Assembly (NCBI RefSeq): GCF_030249845.1
Contig: NZ_JANURM010000003.1
Span: 1-64,000, forward strand
Source: Campylobacter gastrosuis
Lineage (GTDB): Bacteria > Campylobacterota > Campylobacteria > Campylobacterales > Campylobacteraceae
Reading direction: 5' to 3'
DNA: 64,000 nt
Shown: positions 24,965 to 34,307 of the stretch, piece after piece
How positions within the stretch are numbered: position 1 is the stretch's first letter
Layout of the letters: every line of letters begins with the position of its first letter
The notes under the pieces: model-generated
What the model was told of the DNA's origin: nothing
What the model saw: only the letters and a program-made list of their open reading frames with translations
Databases searched by the model: none
Position numbers and translations under genes: made by a program

Positions 24965-25447
24965 ATGCAAAAAAAATTCAAAATAATGGTAATTCAAGGA
25001 CCAAATTTAAATATGCTTGGCGTGAGAGAGCCAAATCTTTATGGCTCAATGAAGCTTGAAGATATTCACGCTCAAATGAAGGTTGTAGCCGACCAATACG
25101 GCGCTGAGATTGAGTTTTTTCAAAGCAATTTTGAGGGCGAAATAGTAGATAAAATTCAAGAGTGTCTAGGCGATTCTGATGGCATTATCATAAATCCAGC
25201 TGCGTATTCTCACACATCAGTTGCGATTAGAGATGCGATTTCAGCGGTTGGTTTGCCTACGATTGAGGTGCATATTAGCAACGTCTATCGTAGAGAAGAA
25301 TTTCGCCAAAAAAGCCTAATCTCAGCCGTAGCAAATGGCGTAATCGTGGGCTTTGGACCAGTTGGCTACCACCTAGCGATGATTGGTATGCTACAAATTT
25401 TTGATCAAATTAAAGCTGTTTTAGCCTCACAACAAAACGCACAATGA
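24965..25447 (+). CDS. aroQ: 3-dehydroquinate dehydratase, type II
   Basis: 160 residues from ATG 24965, chosen because AAAGG lies eight bases upstream and because type II enzymes start right before the conserved [18 protein letters not shown]. It also has the loop [23 protein letters not shown] and [19 protein letters not shown] residues (here [14 protein letters not shown]) that form the active site with catalytic Tyr and His. It catalyses the third step of the shikimate pathway. The downstream peptidase gene overlaps its stop by four bases. Confidence 0.93.
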   Translation: MQKKFKIMVIQGPNLNMLGVREPNLYGSMKLEDIHAQMKVVADQYGAEIEFFQSNFEGEIVDKIQECLGDSDGIIINPAAYSHTSVAIRDAISAVGLPTIEVHISNVYRREEFRQKSLISAVANGVIVGFGPVGYHLAMIGMLQIFDQIKAVLASQQNAQ

Positions 25448-26469
25448 AAAATTATATCCTAAGGGGTGAAAACGCCGTATTTTTTGAGTGCGGTTACAGC
25501 TGTGATAATGAAATTTTCATCTGCCTTGATGGTGTGAAATTTTTCATCACCGACGCAAGATACGCAACAGAAGCAAAAGAGCTGATAAACGCCGATGTGA
25601 GCGTGATTTGCTCAAATAATTTAATCAAAGACGCAAGGGCGATTTTAAGGCGATTTGCCCCAAAAATCGTAGTCTTTGACCCAAATGATTTTAGTGTTTC
25701 AGCATTTAATGCGCTAACTTACCGCCTTAGGATACATTTTTTAGCAAAGCCCGATTTTTCAAAGCAAAAACGCATTATTAAAAGCCAAAGTGAGCTTGAA
25801 ATTTTAAAGCAAGCGGCTAAATTTGGAGCTAGTTGCTTTGATGAATTTGCCGATTTTTTACGCAAAAATGGCGAGGGCAAGAGCGAGAAAGAGTTGCACT
25901 TTTATGCAACGCAAATTTTTAAACAAAAAAATGCACTTAATCTTAGTTTTGAGCCGATTTTAGCGATAAATGAGAACGCTGCAAAGGCACACGCTCTGCC
26001 TAGCGATAAAATTTTACGTTATGGGGATTTAGTGCTTCTTGATGCTGGGGTTAAGTTTAAAAGATACTGCTCTGATCGCACTAGAACTGCGTGTTTTGAT
26101 GAGAATTTTAGCTTTGATAAAACCCAAAATTTCAAAGATAAAAAACAGCAAGAAATTTATAATATCGTCCTAAACGCGCAAAAAGCGGCAATAAATGCCG
26201 TAAAAATCGGCGTAAAGGCAAAGGATATTGATAATGCTGCAAGGGAGGTGATCGCTAAGAGCGGTTATGGCGAGTTTTTCATCCACTCCACTGGGCACGG
26301 CGTTGGCGTGGATATTCACGAGCTACCAAATATCAATCAAAAAAGCGAGGTCGTGCTAGAAAAAGGTATGGTTTTTAGCGTGGAGCCGGGCATTTATCTG
26401 CCAAATGAGCTTGGCGTTAGGATTGAAGATGTCGTGGTCGTGGGCGAAAATGGGGCAGAAATTTTATGA
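25444..26469 (+). CDS. pepQ: M24 metallopeptidase, Xaa-Pro aminopeptidase-like
   Basis: 341 residues. The C-terminal pita-bread domain (about 115-341) shows the metal-binding set: Asp in [18 protein letters not shown] (two Asp), His in [16 protein letters not shown], Glu in FSVEPGIY and Glu in [10 protein letters not shown]. The N-terminal domain is the creatinase type. It removes N-terminal residues before proline or hydrolyses X-Pro dipeptides. Start ATG overlaps the aroQ stop (ATGA), and folK overlaps its own stop. PepP-type or PepQ-type specificity cannot be told from sequence. Confidence 0.85.
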   Translation: MKNYILRGENAVFFECGYSCDNEIFICLDGVKFFITDARYATEAKELINADVSVICSNNLIKDARAILRRFAPKIVVFDPNDFSVSAFNALTYRLRIHFLAKPDFSKQKRIIKSQSELEILKQAAKFGASCFDEFADFLRKNGEGKSEKELHFYATQIFKQKNALNLSFEPILAINENAAKAHALPSDKILRYGDLVLLDAGVKFKRYCSDRTRTACFDENFSFDKTQNFKDKKQQEIYNIVLNAQKAAINAVKIGVKAKDIDNAAREVIAKSGYGEFFIHSTGHGVGVDIHELPNINQKSEVVLEKGMVFSVEPGIYLPNELGVRIEDVVVVGENGAEIL

Positions 26470-26942
26470 GAGCTAATGGCGTAAAAAGGCTTGTTCGCTT
26501 GAAATTTTATCCACGATTTTTTGGCTTTAAAGAGCATTTTAAAAATACCGCAATAATCGGCATTGGTGGGAATTTAGGCGATACGAAAAAGCGGTTTGAT
26601 AAATTTATAAGAGTGCTTAAAAATGATAGGCGTTTTAGCGTGGCTGAAACATCGCCTGTCATTGAAAATAGGGCGTTTGGCTACACAAAACAGCCTGATT
26701 TTTTAAACGCTGTTATAAATTTACAAACAAGCCTAAGTGCGGTAAAATTGCTTAAAATTTTGCAACACTACGAGTTTAGATTTGGGCGAAAAAGAAGCTT
26801 TAAAAACGCTCCAAGGACGCTTGATTTAGACATTTTGTATTTTAGTAAAAAGGTGCGAAAAAGCGAGATTTTAAACGTCCCGCACTTAGGCGTAAATGAG
26901 CGTTTTAGCGTGATTGTCCCGCTTGGACTTATGAGATTTTAA
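26466..26942 (+). CDS. folK: 2-amino-4-hydroxy-6-hydroxymethyldihydropteridine pyrophosphokinase
   Basis: 158 residues with HPPK signatures: IIGIGGNLGDTKKRF, the loop YTKQPDFLNAV, FGRKRSFKNAPRTLDLDIL carrying the two Asp that bind magnesium, and a late VPHLGVNERFSV-like segment (NVPHLGVNERF). It transfers pyrophosphate from ATP in folate synthesis. The gene starts within the preceding stop and sits before flhF, a conserved neighbourhood in Campylobacter. About 27 residues before the family core look like a lineage-specific extension. Confidence 0.9.
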   Translation: MRANGVKRLVRLKFYPRFFGFKEHFKNTAIIGIGGNLGDTKKRFDKFIRVLKNDRRFSVAETSPVIENRAFGYTKQPDFLNAVINLQTSLSAVKLLKILQHYEFRFGRKRSFKNAPRTLDLDILYFSKKVRKSEILNVPHLGVNERFSVIVPLGLMRF

Positions 26943-26954
26943 AGGGGTTAGTTA

Positions 26955-28268
26955 ATGGCAGCAGGTAAGATGCGTTCGGTTACTGGTGAAAGCACCGTTG
27001 AGGCGTTAAAAAAGGCACGTGAAATTTACGGCGATAGTGCAATTGTGATTACAACAAAGCAAATTCAGCCTCAAACGATAAACAAAAAGCCTATTTTTGA
27101 GGTCGTTGTAAGCGTTGATGAGCCTAACGACACCGCTTCTAAGCCAAATCCAAAAGTGCTAAATTATGATAACGCACAGACAAAATTAGACAAACCAGCA
27201 AAGCCAAAATTTAGCGTTGAAGAGGTCGCGCAAAAACCTAAAAAGACCGATGAGGACGTATCTTTAAGCATTTCAAATTTAGCAAAAGAGCTAAGCGAAA
27301 TTGCAAACGTTTCGCAAAAAGATACGCAAAATGACCTGCCACAGCACAACGCAAAAAAGATTGACGAGGTCGCTAAGCAGGTAAATCGCCTTGATGAGAA
27401 GCTAAATTTAATCACGGATATGTTTTGGGACGAAAAGGCAGTTAGCAGAAATCACCTTGCAATACCGCCAGAATTTGCAAGTATCTACAAACTCGCACGA
27501 AATAGCGGTATGAAAGAGGAGCATTTAGAGGCGATAATGCAGACAACGCTTATGAATATGCCAAGTCAAATGAAGGCAAATCCGACCGCTGTTAAGCGAT
27601 ATTTCTACTCGCTTTTGCGAAATATGCTGCCTTGTAGAAAGGAGCGTGAGAGCAAAAAACAGCGAATAATAATGCTTGTTGGTCCAACTGGCGTTGGCAA
27701 AACGACCACACTTGCAAAACTCGCCGCTCGCTTTGCTTACAGCAGTGAAAAACGCTACAACACCGGCATTATCACGCTTGATACGTATCGTATCGGTGCG
27801 GTTGAGCAGCTATTTCAATACGCAAAGATGATGAAGCTACCTATTCTTGATGTCATTGAGGTTGATGATTTTAAAAACGCCATAAAAAGGCTAAATCACT
27901 GCGACGTGATTTTAATTGACACCACTGGCAATTCGCAATATGACAAAGAAAAACTTGATAAACTTGATAAATTTTTACGCGCAAGCGAGGCTAGTATTGA
28001 TGTAAATTTAGTCCTTTCGGCTGGGTCAAAGGTTGATGATTTGATTGAAATTTACAACGGATTTTCATTTCTTGACATTGACACATTAATCATCACAAAA
28101 TTTGATGAAACAAAGGTTTTTGGCAACGTATTTTCACTAATTTACGAAACAAATACGCCAGTAAGCTACTTTTGCGTGGGGCAAGAGGTGCCTGATGATT
28201 TGATTGAAGCTAAGCCAGAATTTTTAGTATCTTGCGTGCTTGACGGCTTTAAAAAGGATAATCAGTGA
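26955..28268 (+). CDS. flhF: Flagellar SRP-like GTPase FlhF
   Basis: 437 residues. The N-terminal half is basic and variable (B domain), the middle helical. The C-terminal NG-type GTPase has P-loop LVGPTGVGKTTTLAKLAARF, then DTYRIGAVEQL, IDTTGNSQYD and ITKFDET. FlhF places the flagellum at the pole and controls flagellar gene expression together with FlhG. The gene begins 13 bases after folK and overlaps flhG by four bases. It heads a flagellar operon of eight genes, including fliA. Confidence 0.95.
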   Translation: MAAGKMRSVTGESTVEALKKAREIYGDSAIVITTKQIQPQTINKKPIFEVVVSVDEPNDTASKPNPKVLNYDNAQTKLDKPAKPKFSVEEVAQKPKKTDEDVSLSISNLAKELSEIANVSQKDTQNDLPQHNAKKIDEVAKQVNRLDEKLNLITDMFWDEKAVSRNHLAIPPEFASIYKLARNSGMKEEHLEAIMQTTLMNMPSQMKANPTAVKRYFYSLLRNMLPCRKERESKKQRIIMLVGPTGVGKTTTLAKLAARFAYSSEKRYNTGIITLDTYRIGAVEQLFQYAKMMKLPILDVIEVDDFKNAIKRLNHCDVILIDTTGNSQYDKEKLDKLDKFLRASEASIDVNLVLSAGSKVDDLIEIYNGFSFLDIDTLIITKFDETKVFGNVFSLIYETNTPVSYFCVGQEVPDDLIEAKPEFLVSCVLDGFKKDNQ

Positions 28269-29131
28269 TAAATCAAGCACAAAAACTACAAACCCTAGTT
28301 TCAAGTCAGACAAAAACGGCTAAAAACACCCATTTTATCGCAGTTACGAGCGGTAAGGGCGGAGTTGGCAAAAGCACGATTAGTGCAAATATCGCAAACG
28401 TTTTAGCACTTGATGGCTACAAGGTGGCACTGCTTGATGCCGACATTGGACTTGCGAATTTAGATGTGATTTTAAACGTAAAAATGGGCAAAAATCTACT
28501 TCACGTCCTAAAAGGCGAGTGCGGTTTAAAAGAAATTTTAATCCCAGTTAAGAAAAATCTAATCTTAATACCTGGCGAGAGTGGCGATGAGATTTTAAAA
28601 TTTAACAATCAATTCTTATACGAGCGATTTTTAAGCGAAGCAAACGAGCTTGATGATATTGATTTTATGATTATTGACACGGGTGCTGGCATTGGCGGTA
28701 GCACGCAGATGTTTTTAGAAGCAGCTGATGAGGTAGTGGTCGTTACTATCCCAGACCCAGCGGCGATTACGGACGCTTACGCTGTTATTAAAATTTTATC
28801 ACGCTTTAAAGAAAATCCGCTTTTGTTATTAAATATGGTAAAAAACGAAGCCGAGGCGGTTAGAATTTATGAGAATATAAAAAGGGTTGCTAACGCAAAT
28901 ATTAAAGCCAATTTAAACCTTGAAATGGTCGGTTTTTTAGAAGCGAGCAAAGAGGTGGCAAAGAGTATAAAGCAACGCACACTTTTTAGCGATGAGGCAC
29001 CATATAGCACGGCTACGACGCAAATAAAAGATATTACATCAAAAATTTTATATAGATTGGAACGAAAAGTGCTTACAAATAAAAATGACAGCTTTGCTGG
29101 ATTTTTTAAACGTTTAATTGAGCATTTTTAG
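28265..29131 (+). CDS. flhG: Flagellar number regulator FlhG (MinD-like ATPase)
   Basis: 288 residues of the MinD/ParA family with the deviant Walker A VTSGKGGVGKSTISANIA, switch DADIGLANLDVIL and Walker B MIIDTGAGIG. The C-terminus carries an amphipathic helix (SFAGFFKRLIEHF) likely to bind the membrane. FlhG works with FlhF to limit flagella to one per pole; in Campylobacter it also affects cell division placement. It overlaps flhF by four bases and precedes fliA. Confidence 0.95.
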   Translation: MINQAQKLQTLVSSQTKTAKNTHFIAVTSGKGGVGKSTISANIANVLALDGYKVALLDADIGLANLDVILNVKMGKNLLHVLKGECGLKEILIPVKKNLILIPGESGDEILKFNNQFLYERFLSEANELDDIDFMIIDTGAGIGGSTQMFLEAADEVVVVTIPDPAAITDAYAVIKILSRFKENPLLLLNMVKNEAEAVRIYENIKRVANANIKANLNLEMVGFLEASKEVAKSIKQRTLFSDEAPYSTATTQIKDITSKILYRLERKVLTNKNDSFAGFFKRLIEHF

Positions 29132-29139
29132 GGGTTTTG

Positions 29140-29475
29140 ATGAGAGCTGAGAACTACATAGCATTTTTCACCGTTTGTGGCTTTTTTGTAGGCATTGTTT
29201 GGGCATTGGCAAAGGCACACGACCCACTTGATATGTTAGTTTATACAATCCTGATTACATTTTTTTTCTACCTTATCGTGCATATTTTGATTATGAATTA
29301 CGTTGATGTTAAAAACACCGTTAAGCAGTTTTTTGATAAAGAAAAGCACGAAGAGATCGCTGATTATCTTTTAAGCGAGCTTGCCATTAGAGAAAAACGC
29401 ATTGAAAATTTAATGGTAAAAAAAGAAGAAGAGATAAAAATAGGCAGGGCGAATGCAAAACGAAAAGCAGCCTAA
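29140..29475 (+). CDS. Conserved membrane protein in the flagellar operon (111 aa)
   Basis: 111 residues from ATG 29140, with AGGGG five bases upstream; the TTG directly before it is a poorer start. Two hydrophobic helices (about 7-24 and 32-54, MLVYTILITFFFYLIVHILI) are followed by a charged cytoplasmic tail (DKEKHEEIADYLLSELAIRE). It is conserved at this spot in Campylobacter between flhG and fliA and overlaps fliA by 23 bases. No function has been assigned to my knowledge. Its place hints at a link with flagellar regulation or membrane assembly. Confidence 0.7.
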   Translation: MRAENYIAFFTVCGFFVGIVWALAKAHDPLDMLVYTILITFFFYLIVHILIMNYVDVKNTVKQFFDKEKHEEIADYLLSELAIREKRIENLMVKKEEEIKIGRANAKRKAA

Positions 29476-30151
29476 CCCCTATCAAAGCGCCTTAAAAAAG
29501 GAGCAAGACGAGGTCGTGCTATCTTTTATGCCAGCACTTAGGGCTATGGCGTATCGTTTAAAAGAGAGATTGCCTTCAAGCGTTGATGTTAATGACTTAA
29601 TTAGCACTGGCGTTGAGGAGATGATAAAGCTAAGTCGCAGGTATGACAAGGAGCAAAACGACTCATTTTGGGGCTATGCTAAGAAGCGAGTTTATGGGTC
29701 TATGCTTGATTTTTTGCGTAGTCTTGATGTTTTAAGCCGTGCAAATAGAAAGCTGGTGCGTGAGATAAATAACGCCATTGATGAGTATTTTAACAAGCAC
29801 GAAGAGGAGCCAGATGATGAGTATTTGGCTAAAATTTTAAACGAAGATATTGAAAAAATCAAAGATGCAAGAAGTGCCGGAGCCATTGGCTACGTGCTAT
29901 CTTTTGAGGAGCAAAGCGGGCTTTTTAGCGATGAAAACACACAAGAAAAGGTTGAAAAGGCTGATATTTTAGATAAGGTTGAGAAAATTTTAAACACGCT
30001 TGATAAGAGAGATCAGCTAATAATTCAGCTTTATTATTACGAGGAGCTTAATTTAAGCGAGATAAGCGAAATTTTAAAGATAAGCGAGAGCAGAATTTCG
30101 CAAATTCACAAACGCGTGATGAATAAACTTAGAGAGAGTTTGGGGGCTTAA
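29453..30151 (+). CDS. fliA: Flagellar sigma factor FliA (sigma-28)
   Basis: 232 residues with region 2 (MAYRLKERLPSSVDVNDLIS), region 3 and region 4 (LSEISEILKISESRISQIHK). The typical region 2.4 DFLRSLDVLSR binds the -10 of class III flagellar promoters. It drives late flagellar genes such as flagellin and is held by the anti-sigma FlgM until the hook is complete. Start ATG 29453 lies within the end of the preceding gene, and its stop overlaps the fliM start. Confidence 0.95.
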   Translation: MQNEKQPNPYQSALKKEQDEVVLSFMPALRAMAYRLKERLPSSVDVNDLISTGVEEMIKLSRRYDKEQNDSFWGYAKKRVYGSMLDFLRSLDVLSRANRKLVREINNAIDEYFNKHEEEPDDEYLAKILNEDIEKIKDARSAGAIGYVLSFEEQSGLFSDENTQEKVEKADILDKVEKILNTLDKRDQLIIQLYYYEELNLSEISEILKISESRISQIHKRVMNKLRESLGA

Positions 30152-31245
30152 TGGCTGATATTTTAAGTCAAGAAGAGATTGATGCACTGCTTGAAGTTGT
30201 TGATGAGGGTGGCGATGGTGCCGACACTCTCGCACAAGATAACGGCGGCGAACAGCGACAAATTATCATTTATGACTTTAAACGCCCAAACAGGGTTAGT
30301 AAAGAGCAGCTTCGTGCGATCAAGGGCATTCACGATAAATTAGCTAGAAATTTAGCCTCTCAAATTTCAAGCGTAATGCGAAGTATCGTTGAAATTAGGC
30401 TTCATAGCGTAGATCAGATGACTTATGGCGAGTTTTTAATGAGCCTTCCAAGCCCAACAAGCTTTAACGTTTTTTCAATAAAACCGCTTGATGGCAACTG
30501 CATTTTAGAGATAAACCCAAGCATAGCCTTTCCGATGATTGACCGCCTTTTAGGTGGTAATGGCGAAAATTTTGAAACAAGCAGGGAGCTTACTGATATT
30601 GAGATAAACCTGCTTGACGCCGTGCTTAGAATGATAATGCAACGCCTAAAAGAGAGCTGGGCAATGATAACTGATATGTATCCAAACGTTGAAGCAAAAG
30701 AGAGCAGCGCAAACGTCGTGCAAATTGTTAGCCAAAACGAGATTGTAATAATGGTCGTTATGGAGATTATCGTTGGTAATTCAAGCGGTATGATAAATAT
30801 CTGCTATCCAGTCATCTACTTAGAGCCGATTTTAAGTCGCCTCGCAAATAGAGACATAATGCTTGGCGAAACATCGGCAAAAAAGAGCCGAAATAAGGAG
30901 CTAAAAACGCTTATCGGTAGGGCTGAAATTTTATACGAAGCGATTTTAGGCAAGGCTGTAATTAGCGTTAGCGAATTTTTAGACTTAAAAGAGGGCGATA
31001 TTTTACGCCTTGACAGGGGCGCTGATGATAAAGCTATCGTTTCAATTGACAAAAAAGAGGTGTTTTTAGCCGAAGTTGGACTTCATAGATTTAGAAAATC
31101 AATTAAAATAGAACAACTAATCCGCTCTGATAGAGATGAGATTAAAAATATCCTAGAACGCTACGAAGAGGAGCGAAAAGCCAAACTTCTAGCCTACGAA
31201 CAAGAAGAGCAAGCACGCGAGGAAGAAGAGTATTATGATGAATGA
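30151..31245 (+). CDS. fliM: Flagellar motor switch protein FliM
   Basis: 364 residues. It opens with the CheY-P-binding peptide (ILSQEEIDALLEVV), continues with the middle CheC-like domain (about 45-230) and a C-terminal SpoA domain (VISVSEFLDLKEGDILRL). FliM forms the C-ring with FliG and FliN/FliY and reverses rotation on binding CheY-P. A Glu-rich tail follows the SpoA domain. The ATG overlaps the fliA stop, and fliY starts 11 bases before its end. Confidence 0.95.
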   Translation: MADILSQEEIDALLEVVDEGGDGADTLAQDNGGEQRQIIIYDFKRPNRVSKEQLRAIKGIHDKLARNLASQISSVMRSIVEIRLHSVDQMTYGEFLMSLPSPTSFNVFSIKPLDGNCILEINPSIAFPMIDRLLGGNGENFETSRELTDIEINLLDAVLRMIMQRLKESWAMITDMYPNVEAKESSANVVQIVSQNEIVIMVVMEIIVGNSSGMINICYPVIYLEPILSRLANRDIMLGETSAKKSRNKELKTLIGRAEILYEAILGKAVISVSEFLDLKEGDILRLDRGADDKAIVSIDKKEVFLAEVGLHRFRKSIKIEQLIRSDRDEIKNILERYEEERKAKLLAYEQEEQAREEEEYYDE

Positions 31246-32074
31246 GTTTTTTAGCATTTTTGTAAATGAGATTAAAGCGACCATTGAGGGGCTAACTGGC
31301 AGAAGCCCTGAAATTGGCGAGAGAAACGACTTTGAAGCACAATCTCAAAATGGCATAAAACCGCCAGTTGTAACCGCAAATATCGCCATAAAAGGCGACA
31401 CACAGAGCAAGGGACTGCTCCTTTGCACGCCGATTTTAGTTAGTGCCATTGGCGAGTGGATGATGGGCGAAGAGGAGATTAGCCACAATGACAAGCTTAG
31501 TGCCGATGATTTAGACGCTGCAAAGGAGATTTTCTCAAACCTGCTTGGTGCTTTTAACACCTCGCTTGGCGCACAAAAAACCCTGCCAAAACTTAGTTTT
31601 GAAGTCATTGGCGTAAATTTTTTAGATGAAAACGCCGAGCTAAATTTAGCCGATTTTTCAAAACTCTATCTTTTTAACGTAAAGATTGAGGATTTAGATG
31701 AGTATGTCGGATTTGTCGTTGATAGCGATTTTGTAGAGCTTTTTGAGCCAAAGCCAAAAGATGAGCCAAAGCAAAGTCCGGTCGCTGATACAAACGCATT
31801 TAGTGCCGAGGAGATGCGAAATATCAACCTGATTATGGACGTAAGACTGCCAATTCGTGTGCGTATTGGCTCAAAAAGAATGCTACTTAAAGACGTGCTT
31901 TCAATGGATATTGGCTCGGTAATTGAGCTAAATCAACTAGCAAACGACCCGCTTGAAATTTTAATCGGCGATAAGGTTATCGCTTACGGCGAAGTCGTGA
32001 TTGTTGATGGCAATTTTGGCATACAAATCACGCAAATTGGCTCAAAACGTGAGCGTTTAGAGCAGTTAAAATGA
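31235..32074 (+). CDS. fliY: Flagellar motor switch protein FliY (FliN-like)
   Basis: 279 residues: an N-terminal CheC-like part (about 1-180) with NIAIKGDTQSKGLLLCTPIL, a short linker and a C-terminal SpoA/FliN domain (INLIMDVRLPIRVRIGSKRM). In Campylobacter FliY substitutes for, or works with, FliN in the C-ring; the CheC-like part may dephosphorylate CheY-P as in Bacillus. Two ATG codons, 31235 and 31238, are possible starts. The next gene overlaps its stop by four bases. Confidence 0.9.
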   Translation: MMNEFFSIFVNEIKATIEGLTGRSPEIGERNDFEAQSQNGIKPPVVTANIAIKGDTQSKGLLLCTPILVSAIGEWMMGEEEISHNDKLSADDLDAAKEIFSNLLGAFNTSLGAQKTLPKLSFEVIGVNFLDENAELNLADFSKLYLFNVKIEDLDEYVGFVVDSDFVELFEPKPKDEPKQSPVADTNAFSAEEMRNINLIMDVRLPIRVRIGSKRMLLKDVLSMDIGSVIELNQLANDPLEILIGDKVIAYGEVVIVDGNFGIQITQIGSKRERLEQLK

Positions 32075-32658
32075 CCTTTTTAAGCGAGTTTAATCAATAC
32101 AAAAATGCCTTAAAATTTGCAAACAAAAGCGTTACATTTTTTGGCTCGGCTAGGTTTGATGATGAGAATTTATACTGCAAAGCGGCTAAAAATTTAGCGT
32201 ATAGACTTAGCGAAAACGGCTTTGCTGTCATCACTGGCGGCGGGGATGGCATTATGAGAGCAGCAAACGAAGGGGCGTTTGAGAGCGGTAAGAGCCACAG
32301 CGTTGCGTTTAATATTCGTTTGCCTTTTGAGCAAAATACAAACCCATTTGCAACGAGCGGATTTTTGTTTTCAAGCTTTACTCCACGAAAATTCGCACTA
32401 ATTGATAGCTCGGTCGCTTTTGTCGTATTTCCTGGCGGTTTTGGCACACTTGATGAGCTGTTTGAAATTTTAGTTTTAGTCCAAACTGGCATAAAAAATG
32501 TCAAAATTTTTCTTTACGGCACTAAATTTTGGGCTGGACTTGATGAGTTTATCAAAACCACGCTAATGTCTGAAAATACGATATCAAAAGGCGATTTAGA
32601 GCTTTATAAAATCACAGATGATTTAGATTTTATTGAGCGTGAAATTTTAAATATTTAA
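32071..32658 (+). CDS. LOG family nucleotide 5'-monophosphate phosphoribohydrolase-like protein
   Basis: 195 residues. It carries the LOG (TIGR00730) signature PGGFGTLDELFE, the GGGDGIMRAANEGA phosphate loop and a conserved Arg in FTPRKFAL. LOG proteins hydrolyse nucleoside monophosphates to base and ribose 5-phosphate and are often misnamed lysine decarboxylases. It is the last gene of the flagellar operon and overlaps fliY by four bases, but no flagellar role is implied by the family. A related PpnN-like nucleotidase is the alternative. Confidence 0.8.
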   Translation: MTFLSEFNQYKNALKFANKSVTFFGSARFDDENLYCKAAKNLAYRLSENGFAVITGGGDGIMRAANEGAFESGKSHSVAFNIRLPFEQNTNPFATSGFLFSSFTPRKFALIDSSVAFVVFPGGFGTLDELFEILVLVQTGIKNVKIFLYGTKFWAGLDEFIKTTLMSENTISKGDLELYKITDDLDFIEREILNI

Positions 32659-32668
32659 AAATTTTCAA

Positions 32669-32674
32669 TATAAT
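32669..32674 (+). promoter_or_regulatory. -10 element upstream of mnmA
   Basis: TATAAT at 32669-32674, 33 bases before the mnmA ATG, with T-rich DNA upstream. It shows that mnmA is transcribed independently of the flagellar operon. Confidence 0.55.
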
Positions 32675-32706
32675 CTTTACTAAAAATTTACAAAATAAGG
32701 ATTTTT

Positions 32707-33726
32707 ATGAAAATTATGGTTGCAATGAGTGGCGGTGTTGATAGCACGATGACTGCGAAATTTCTAAAAGAGCAGGGGCACGAGATTGAGGGTTGTTATA
32801 TGAAGCTTCACTCAAAGCCGGGTTATCACGAAGAAAATATCAGAAAAGTAAAAAAAGTCGGCGATTTTCTTGGCATTAAGGTGCATATTTTAGATTTACA
32901 GGATAAATTTAACGACTTCGTTTATACTCCGTTTATAAATGGCTACAAAAACGGCGTTACGCCAAACCCTTGCGCCTTGTGTAATAAATTTATAAAACTT
33001 GGTGCTTTGCTTGATTTTGCAAAGGCAAATGGTTGCGATAAGCTTGCCACTGGGCATTACGTACAAATCATAAACGGCTTAATCACCGCCTCAAAAGACC
33101 CAAGCAAAGATCAAAGCTACTTCTTGGCACAAGTGCCAAAAGAGCTTTTAAACGATGTAATTTTCCCGCTTGGCGATAAATTTAAAGCCGATATTAAAGA
33201 GCTTGCAAAGTCAATCCCAGTTTTAAGCGAGTTTGGCACACAGGCTGAAAGTAGCGAAATTTGCTTTGTTGAAGACACTTATGTGCAGGTTTTGCAAAAG
33301 CATTTTAACACCGACCTGCCGGGCAATGTCGTGGATAAAAACGGCAAAATAATCGGCACTCATCAAGGCTATATGCATTACACGATTGGCAAAAGGCGTG
33401 GTTTTGAGATTAAAGGCGCTCACGAACCGCACTTTGTTTTAAGCATAAATGCCGATAAAAACGAGATAGTTGTCGGTAGCAAGGATGATTTAAAAGAGCG
33501 TGAGATTATGCTTGAAAGTGTGAATATGTTTATTGATGAGAGCGAGTTTGATTGTGCGGTAAAAATTCGCTACCGAAGCCCAAAAATCGCCGCAAAAGTA
33601 AGCGTAAATCGCGACACAAAAGAGGCAAAAATCACGCTAAATGATGAAGCTTACGGCGTGGCAAAGGGTCAGCTTTGTGTTATGTATCACGATGATAGCG
33701 TCATTGCAAGTGGGTTTATAATCTAA
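32707..33726 (+). CDS. mnmA: tRNA 2-thiouridylase MnmA
   Basis: 339 residues. The PP-loop [10 protein letters not shown] binds ATP, and the two catalytic cysteines are visible in NPCALCNKF and [15 protein letters not shown] and [10 protein letters not shown] (here [11 protein letters not shown]) are family motifs. The C-terminal beta-barrel (about 220-339) contacts the tRNA. MnmA places sulfur on U34 of tRNA for Lys, Glu and Gln. ATAAGGA precedes the ATG. It is monocistronic or followed by the Sel1 gene 15 bases later. Confidence 0.93.
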   Translation: MKIMVAMSGGVDSTMTAKFLKEQGHEIEGCYMKLHSKPGYHEENIRKVKKVGDFLGIKVHILDLQDKFNDFVYTPFINGYKNGVTPNPCALCNKFIKLGALLDFAKANGCDKLATGHYVQIINGLITASKDPSKDQSYFLAQVPKELLNDVIFPLGDKFKADIKELAKSIPVLSEFGTQAESSEICFVEDTYVQVLQKHFNTDLPGNVVDKNGKIIGTHQGYMHYTIGKRRGFEIKGAHEPHFVLSINADKNEIVVGSKDDLKEREIMLESVNMFIDESEFDCAVKIRYRSPKIAAKVSVNRDTKEAKITLNDEAYGVAKGQLCVMYHDDSVIASGFII

Positions 33727-33740
33727 ATTTTAAACAAAAG

Positions 33741-34241
33741 ATGAAAAAAATTGTCTTTTGGTTGGCTTTTGCCACTTTTAGCTTTGCAGATTTAGTTAAT
33801 GAGGGCTTAAATGCAGCTTATGCTGGCGAGCATAAAAAGGCTATTAATCTACTTTTAAAAGCCTGTGAGAGTAAAGACGCTACTGGGTGCTATAATCTTG
33901 GATTTATCTATTATCAAGGTGTTGGCGTAAAGCGGGACTATCAAAAGGCTTTTAGTTTATACAAAAAAGCCTGTAAAAATGGGGATGCTAATGGATGTAA
34001 CGCTCTTGGCAGTATGTATTATCAAGGCGTTGGTGTAGAGCGGGATTATCAAAAGGCTTTTAATTTGTATAAAAAAGCTTGTGAGAGCAAGAGTGCCAAG
34101 GGGTGCTATAATCTTGGGTTTATGCATTATAAAGGCGTAGGCGTGAAGCAAGATAGAAGCAAGGCAAGAGAAATTTACGGCAAGGCTTGTGATTTGGGGA
34201 TGAAAATTGGCTGCGATAATTATAAGACACTAAGCGAGTAA
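33741..34241 (+). CDS. Sel1/Hcp-like cysteine-rich repeat protein, exported
   Basis: 166 residues with a signal peptide (KKIVFWLAFATFSFA) and then four Sel1-type repeats of 36 residues. Each repeat has a Cys pair seven residues apart (CESKDATGC, CKNGDANGC, CESKSAKGC), which form disulfides in Helicobacter cysteine-rich proteins (Hcp). Repeats two and three are almost identical at DNA level (period 108 bp), so the copy number can change. These periplasmic or secreted proteins bind partners through the solenoid; the partner here is unknown. The gene begins 15 bases after mnmA. Confidence 0.85.
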   Translation: MKKIVFWLAFATFSFADLVNEGLNAAYAGEHKKAINLLLKACESKDATGCYNLGFIYYQGVGVKRDYQKAFSLYKKACKNGDANGCNALGSMYYQGVGVERDYQKAFNLYKKACESKSAKGCYNLGFMHYKGVGVKQDRSKAREIYGKACDLGMKIGCDNYKTLSE

Positions 34242-34247
34242 TTTACT

Positions 34248-34253
34248 TATAAT
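34248..34253 (+). promoter_or_regulatory. -10 element upstream of mdaB
   Basis: TATAAT at 34248-34253, immediately after the Sel1 gene and 55 bases before the mdaB start, which has its own AAAGGAG site. Confidence 0.55.
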
Positions 34254-34307
34254 TTAATAAAAATTGTAAAACAAGGACTAAAATATGCCATTTTTAAAGG
34301 AGAAAAT